Positions 18,285 to 24,010 of a DNA stretch of 24,010 nucleotides are shown in pieces. The stretch comes from Paulinella micropora (lineage: Eukaryota; Cercozoa; Imbricatea; Euglyphida). The stretch covers positions 663,307-687,316 of the forward strand of contig BJOX01000295.1 of the NCBI GenBank assembly GCA_009731375.1, written 5' to 3'. The translations under genes were made by a program, and so were the position numbers. Numbering within the stretch: position 1 is the stretch's first letter; every line of letters starts with the position of its first letter. The notes beneath the pieces are model-generated. The model did not search any database. It was not told where the DNA came from and saw nothing but the letters and a program-made list of their open reading frames with translations.

Positions 18285-18765
18285 GACAGACAGTACAGTA
18301 CAATACAGTACAGTACAATACAGTACAATACAATACAGTACATGACAATACAGTACAATACAATACAGTAATGTATGTCATGCAATTCAATTCAATGCAA
18401 GTATTCATGCAATCTAATGCAACCCAATGTCATGCAATTCCATGCACAATGCAATGCAAATTGGAATGCAATACTATGCAATGCAAACAAATGCCATACA
18501 ATGCCATGCAATGCCGTCCAATGCAACGCAATGTTATGTTATGTTATGTTGTTATGTTATGTTATGTTATGTTCTGTTCTGTTCTGTTCTGTTATGTTCT
18601 GTTATGTTATGTTATGTTATGTTATGCTATGTTATGTTATGTTATGTTATGTTATGCCATGTTGTGTTATGTTATGTTATGTTATGTCATGTTGTGTTGT
18701 GTTGTGTTGTGTTGTGTTAGTTGTGTTGTTGTGTTGTGTTGTGTTTGTTTGTGTTTGTTTGAAGA
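18285..18765. repeat. Graded pentanucleotide array
   Basis: Units change smoothly along the array: (CAGTA/CAATA)n at 18290-18370, (ATGCA)n variants at 18375-18530, (TTATG)n/(TTCTG)n at 18531-18690, then (TTGTG)n to about 18745. All are 5-bp units that differ by point changes, so this looks like one array that diverged in blocks. Confidence 0.85.
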
Positions 18766-18820
18766 TTGTCGTTTGTCGTCAGAACTGTTGTTGTCAACTT
18801 GCATTGAAAATTATCGTTGA

Positions 18821-18959
18821 TTGTATACAAGTTAACGAACATGTATATTTGCATTATTAGAACCATCTCTAACCATAGGAATCGAGTAGTTGTATATGTT
18901 AGCAAACATGCATATTTGCATTTTCAAGAGCCAATTCTGACCACAGGAATCGAAACTAG
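18821..18959. repeat. Diverged tandem duplication of about 69 bp
   Basis: 18821-18888 and 18891-18959 align from TGTATA through CAT(G)TATATTTGCATT to GGAATCGA..TAG, with scattered differences. No coding frame spans both. The nature is unknown. Confidence 0.65.
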
Positions 18960-20321
18960 TCCGGGACACGCAGAAAAATCGGCATTCTGTATATTTTTCG
19001 GGAGTATCACCACCACAGCCCTCCTGCAGACTTCAAAAAAAATTGTTACAGACTAATACTAGTAATACAGTAACCTACCCTAATCTCAATTGATATAGCT
19101 AAAAAGCAGCGCCCCCCTGCCCAGTGTCGCCGATATCTAGCACTAGTACATACATACAAATATATATAGTATTATATGCTAGTACCATAAGCTATACATG
19201 TACATATTTCGAATTCTATACTATCAACTATCCATGTACATATACTAGATATATGAACTAGCTCTAGTACCTATAGATATACATATATATAGTAATTATA
19301 AACATATAAATACATATACATAAATTATATTGTTACCGTTGATCTGTTGATATTGATCTTAAAATTTTAAATTTTTGATTTTTTTATAACGGTACCGCTA
19401 CAATAATATAATTAATATTAACATTATATATCTCATTATTACTGTATCAATATCTAGTGTATTACATATTAATCAATATTAAATTAAATTATTAATATAT
19501 ATATTAATACAATATTTAATATTATAATTAGTATTAATTAATATTCATTATTGATGACAGTACAATTATAAAATTCACGCGACAGTTATGATTTAATTGA
19601 TAATCATAACACTAGTACTAGTACTAATTGTGTGCCAGAAGCTTCAAAGCATCAGAACAAGGAACGTTTAACAGAACAAAAACCTGAAGGAGCATCAGAG
19701 CATAGCTCTGATTCTCACTGCCTGGTTTTTTTCAGATAAGTGATTGGCGGCCAGATAGAAAAAATGAAGCTTGCTGAGATGCAATGATCATTTTCGCTTC
19801 AATAACAATAAATAATTCATCTAAATTACACGTTCTTACAAAAAAAACGTCCATGTATGCATAAGCTTATGCAAACCAGCACATTTGCACATTATGGTCT
19901 TTATTATAGAGGCGCCTCTATAATAACTTAACACTTTACTAAGTGAGTGAGAGAAGAGAACATGTGAGGACGGGAACGGGCGGGGCGCCTGCGTGGTGTG
20001 TATGCATATGTGTATGTATGTATGTGTGTGTGTTTGCAGGGAAAAGGAGAGTAGGTATGGTGGGGGAGACAAGATAAATATTCCACGCCAAGCAAAATGT
20101 TTCTGATAACGCGAACGCTCAAGTTGTGTGAAATTAGCCAACCTTCATCTTATTTTTTGTCTTGGTCGTTACTGGAGCTAGGATATTTCTGAAGGCATTT
20201 TTTGAAAGGCCCTAGCGATGGCTTTCGAATGACGTTCTCAGGATTGTCATAGCTCAAATAGGATTGTCACATCTCAACAAGTATTGTCATATTAATATCT
20301 CAAAAATATTGAGTCAAAACA
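18960..20321. other. AT-rich unique region with palindromes; no recognised gene
   Basis: 19140-19620 is strongly AT-rich with many TATATA, CTAGTA and ATTAAT motifs. Perfect palindromes lie at 19858-19873 (TGCATAAGCTTATGCA) and 19901-19926 (26 bp, centre GGCGCC). 20228-20312 holds three loose direct repeats of GGATTGTCATA..CTCAA. A 101-codon minus frame at 19836-20141 is partly (CATA)-like repeat translation and has no motif. Confidence 0.5.
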
Positions 20322-20518
20322 ATGAGATCCGACGTCCCCAGTGATGCAGAAAAGTCTCTGGAAGATGCGACAGGTCTCGACAGCTTCTCAAGCAAGAAAA
20401 AAATATATTCACATGCTGAGCTGCCTGCAACCCAGGTGAAATCTTTAAAAAAAAACCTACCACACTCTGCACGTGAGAGCTTAAAAGAAAAGGAGGAAGC
20501 AACAGGCTCGCGTGCAAA
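20322..20518 (+). CDS. Possible first exon of an unknown gene
   Basis: The frame opens ATGAGATCCGACG and encodes 65 residues beginning MRSDVPSDAEKSLEDATG and rich in Ser, Lys and Glu. It is not low-complexity, unlike nearly every other frame nearby. It can end at a good donor GCAAA|GTGAGG (phase 2), which leads straight into the giant GAG/GAA array. Without splicing it stops at TGA 20520-20522. No downstream exon could be identified and no family is recognised. A chance open frame is quite possible. Confidence 0.3.
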
Positions 20519-22380
<1,862 letters not shown>

Positions 22381-22547
22381 CAACATACATACAAATAGAC
22401 AGAGAGAAGGTAGGAAGGGACAGCAAGGGTAGCGCGTCGGGTCCGCTTGACTCTGCTTCATCCGCAAATCTGATCCTGACCGGACCACACTATATAAATA
22501 AATATATATATAAATATATATATGTATATATATATATATATATATAT

Positions 22548-22581
<34 letters not shown>

Positions 22582-22755
22582 CGTTGGGGGAAAAGGAAAG
22601 GCAAACACGCCTACGTTCACAAACAAACACACACACACACACACACAGACATGTACTTAGTATACTGATACATAATGTACAGATACATAATATGCAGATA
22701 CATATAGATATCGTAGGCTCTTCAGCTTGATCATGAGTGCGCAGATATAGCATAC

Positions 22756-22842
<87 letters not shown>

Positions 22843-22843
22843 C

Positions 22844-22890
<47 letters not shown>
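22381..22890. repeat. (TA)n(GT)n and (CTAT)n arrays with small unique islands
   Basis: A unique island at 22381-22490 is followed by (TA)n and (GT)n to 22580, a short unique piece, (CA)n at 22626-22648, a (GATACA)-like patch, then (CTAT)n at 22755-22890. The 26-bp segment AATCTGATCCTGACCGGACCACA at about 22466 recurs as AATCTGATATTGACCGGACCACA at about 22895. Confidence 0.85.
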
Positions 22891-22983
22891 AGCGAATCTG
22901 ATATTGACCGGACCACAAAACATTATAGACATAGACATACGATTAAAGAGCTATGACTGCTTTTTGGACATGCATGAAGATTG

Positions 22984-23695
22984 AAGAAGAAGAAGAAGAA
23001 GAAGAAGAAGAAGAAGAAGAAGAAGAAGAAGAAGAAGAAGAAGAAGAAGAAGAAGAAGAAGAAGAAGAAGAAGGAGAAGAAGGAGAAGAAGGAGAAGAAG
23101 AAGAAGAAGAAGAAGAAGAAGAAGAAGAAGAAGAAGAAGAAGAAGAAGAAGAAGAAGAAGAAGGATGCATGAAGATTGAATATTTGACCTGCGCGACATG
23201 GCTCATGATGAAGAGTTGCTCAAGCTTTATGTCAAAGCTCTCCTGAATAAAACAAGTATAAGAAAGAAGAAGAAGGAGGAGGAGGAGGAGGGATAGTAGA
23301 AGGAGGAGGAGGAGGAGGAGTGAGGGGAGAAGGAGGAGGAAGAGGAGGAGGAGGAGAAGGAGGAGAAGGAGAAGGAGAAGAAGAAAGAAGGAGAAGAAGA
23401 AGAAGAAGAAGAAGAAGAAGAAGAAGAAGAAGAAGAAGAAGAAGAAGAAGAAGAAGAAGAGAAGAAGAAGAAGGAGAAGAAGAAGAAGAAGAAGAAGAAG
23501 AAGAAGAGAAGAGAAGAAGAAGAAGAAGAAGAAGAAGAGAAGAAGAAGAAGAAGAAGAAGAAGAAGAAGAAGAAGAAGAAGAAGAAGAAGAAGAAGAAGA
23601 AGAAGAAGAAGAAGAAGAAGAAGAAGAAGAAGAAGAAAAGAAGAAAAGAAGAAGAGAAGAAGGGAAGAAGAAGAACAGAAGAAGAAGAAGGAGAA
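22984..23695. repeat. Second (GAA)n/(GAG)n array
   Basis: (GAA)n at 22984-23162 with three GAAGGA interruptions is flanked on both sides by TGCATGAAGATTGAA (about 22973 and 23164). A unique island covers 23163-23255. (GAG)/(GAA)n at 23260-23695 follows. No coding support. Confidence 0.95.
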
Positions 23696-23701
23696 GGACT
23701 T

Positions 23702-23740
23702 CTCGCTCTCCACACGTACCCCGCAGAAATTACACTTCCA

Positions 23741-23789
<49 letters not shown>

Positions 23790-23852
23790 CTCTTTCTCTC
23801 TCTCTCTCTCTCTCTCGCTCTCCACACGTACCCCGCAGAAATTACACTTCCA

Positions 23853-23890
<38 letters not shown>

Positions 23891-23907
23891 CCTCTCTCTC
23901 CCTCTCT

Positions 23908-23951
<44 letters not shown>

Positions 23952-23989
23952 CTCCACACGTACCCCGCAGAAATTACACTTCCACATCT
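23702..23989 (-). repeat. Three tandem copies of a mini-exon encoding MWKCNFCG, in (CT)n
   Basis: The block CTCGCTCTCCACACGTACCC... of about 44 bp occurs at 23702, 23814 and 23946, nearly identical, separated by (CT)n with TTTC variants. On the minus strand each copy reads (GA)nG|ATGTGGAAGTGTAATTTCTG...GG|GTACGT. This is an AG acceptor, eight codons (MWKCNFCG, at 23987-23964, 23855-23832 and 23743-23720) and a consensus GTACGT donor. The frame can also run on as VRVESERERE through the repeat. The C-x-x-C pair could start a zinc-binding knuckle, but eight residues are too few to assign a family. The host gene is not identified. Confidence 0.6.
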
Positions 23990-24010
23990 CTCTCTCTCTC
24001 TCTCTCTCTC

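Noticed and set aside
19836-20141. 101-codon minus-strand frame beginning MANFTQLERSR
   Set aside because: No recognised family, part of it translates a (CATA)-like repeat, and it has no supporting splice or regulatory context.

Overview
This is a nuclear eukaryotic window. Short exons are separated by GT-AG introns, and it contains a tRNA-derived SINE, a Ty1/copia remnant, foldback elements and an exceptional load of microsatellites: (TATC)n, (CATA)n, (CT)n, (TTA)n, (GAA)n, (GTA)n, poly-C and others. No bacterial operon or prophage signal is visible. The species cannot be named from the sequence. A microsatellite-rich alga or protist would fit the very small exons and the bacterial-type enzyme gene, but this is inference. 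Most long open frames are only translations of simple repeats (IYLS, HTYI, VCMY, poly-L/S/E/K/V) and are not genes.

Layout on the + strand. 1-1.9 kb: a dispersed repeat ending in (CTAT)n, followed by (CATA)n, (GA)n and (GATA)n arrays. 1.93-3.83 kb: a small multi-exon gene of unknown function with a coding 30-bp minisatellite. 3.85-5.07 kb: simple repeats surrounding a SINE. 5.11-14.20 kb: the best-supported gene, 11 exons that join in phase into a RibD C-terminal/dihydrofolate-reductase-like protein of about 299 aa. Its introns are almost entirely microsatellite, and they also hold decayed tandem copies of the exons, foldback elements, dispersed repeats and a roughly 1-kb assembly gap (10174-11164). 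14.5-16.0 kb: a degenerate copia RNase H fragment (minus strand) split by a 189-bp element with terminal inverted repeats. 16.15-17.6 kb: a minus-strand gene for an unknown coiled-coil protein, with a tandemly duplicated exon start and a frame break. 17.7-20.3 kb: (CA)n, (GAAA)n and pentanucleotide arrays, then an AT-rich unique stretch. 20.3-24.0 kb: a possible first exon, then giant purine-rich GAA/GAG/GTA/GCA arrays, ending in three tandem copies of a minus-strand mini-exon encoding MWKCNFCG.

The most striking theme is that exons together with their splice sites have been tandemly duplicated with flanking microsatellite. There are clear arrays at 6503-6894 (five copies), 8836-9480 (seven copies) and 23702-23989 (three copies), plus a 94-bp-offset duplication at 17519-17689. 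Several splice donors are also the first units of the adjacent microsatellite. This suggests that slippage or unequal exchange at intronic repeats is shaping gene structure here.
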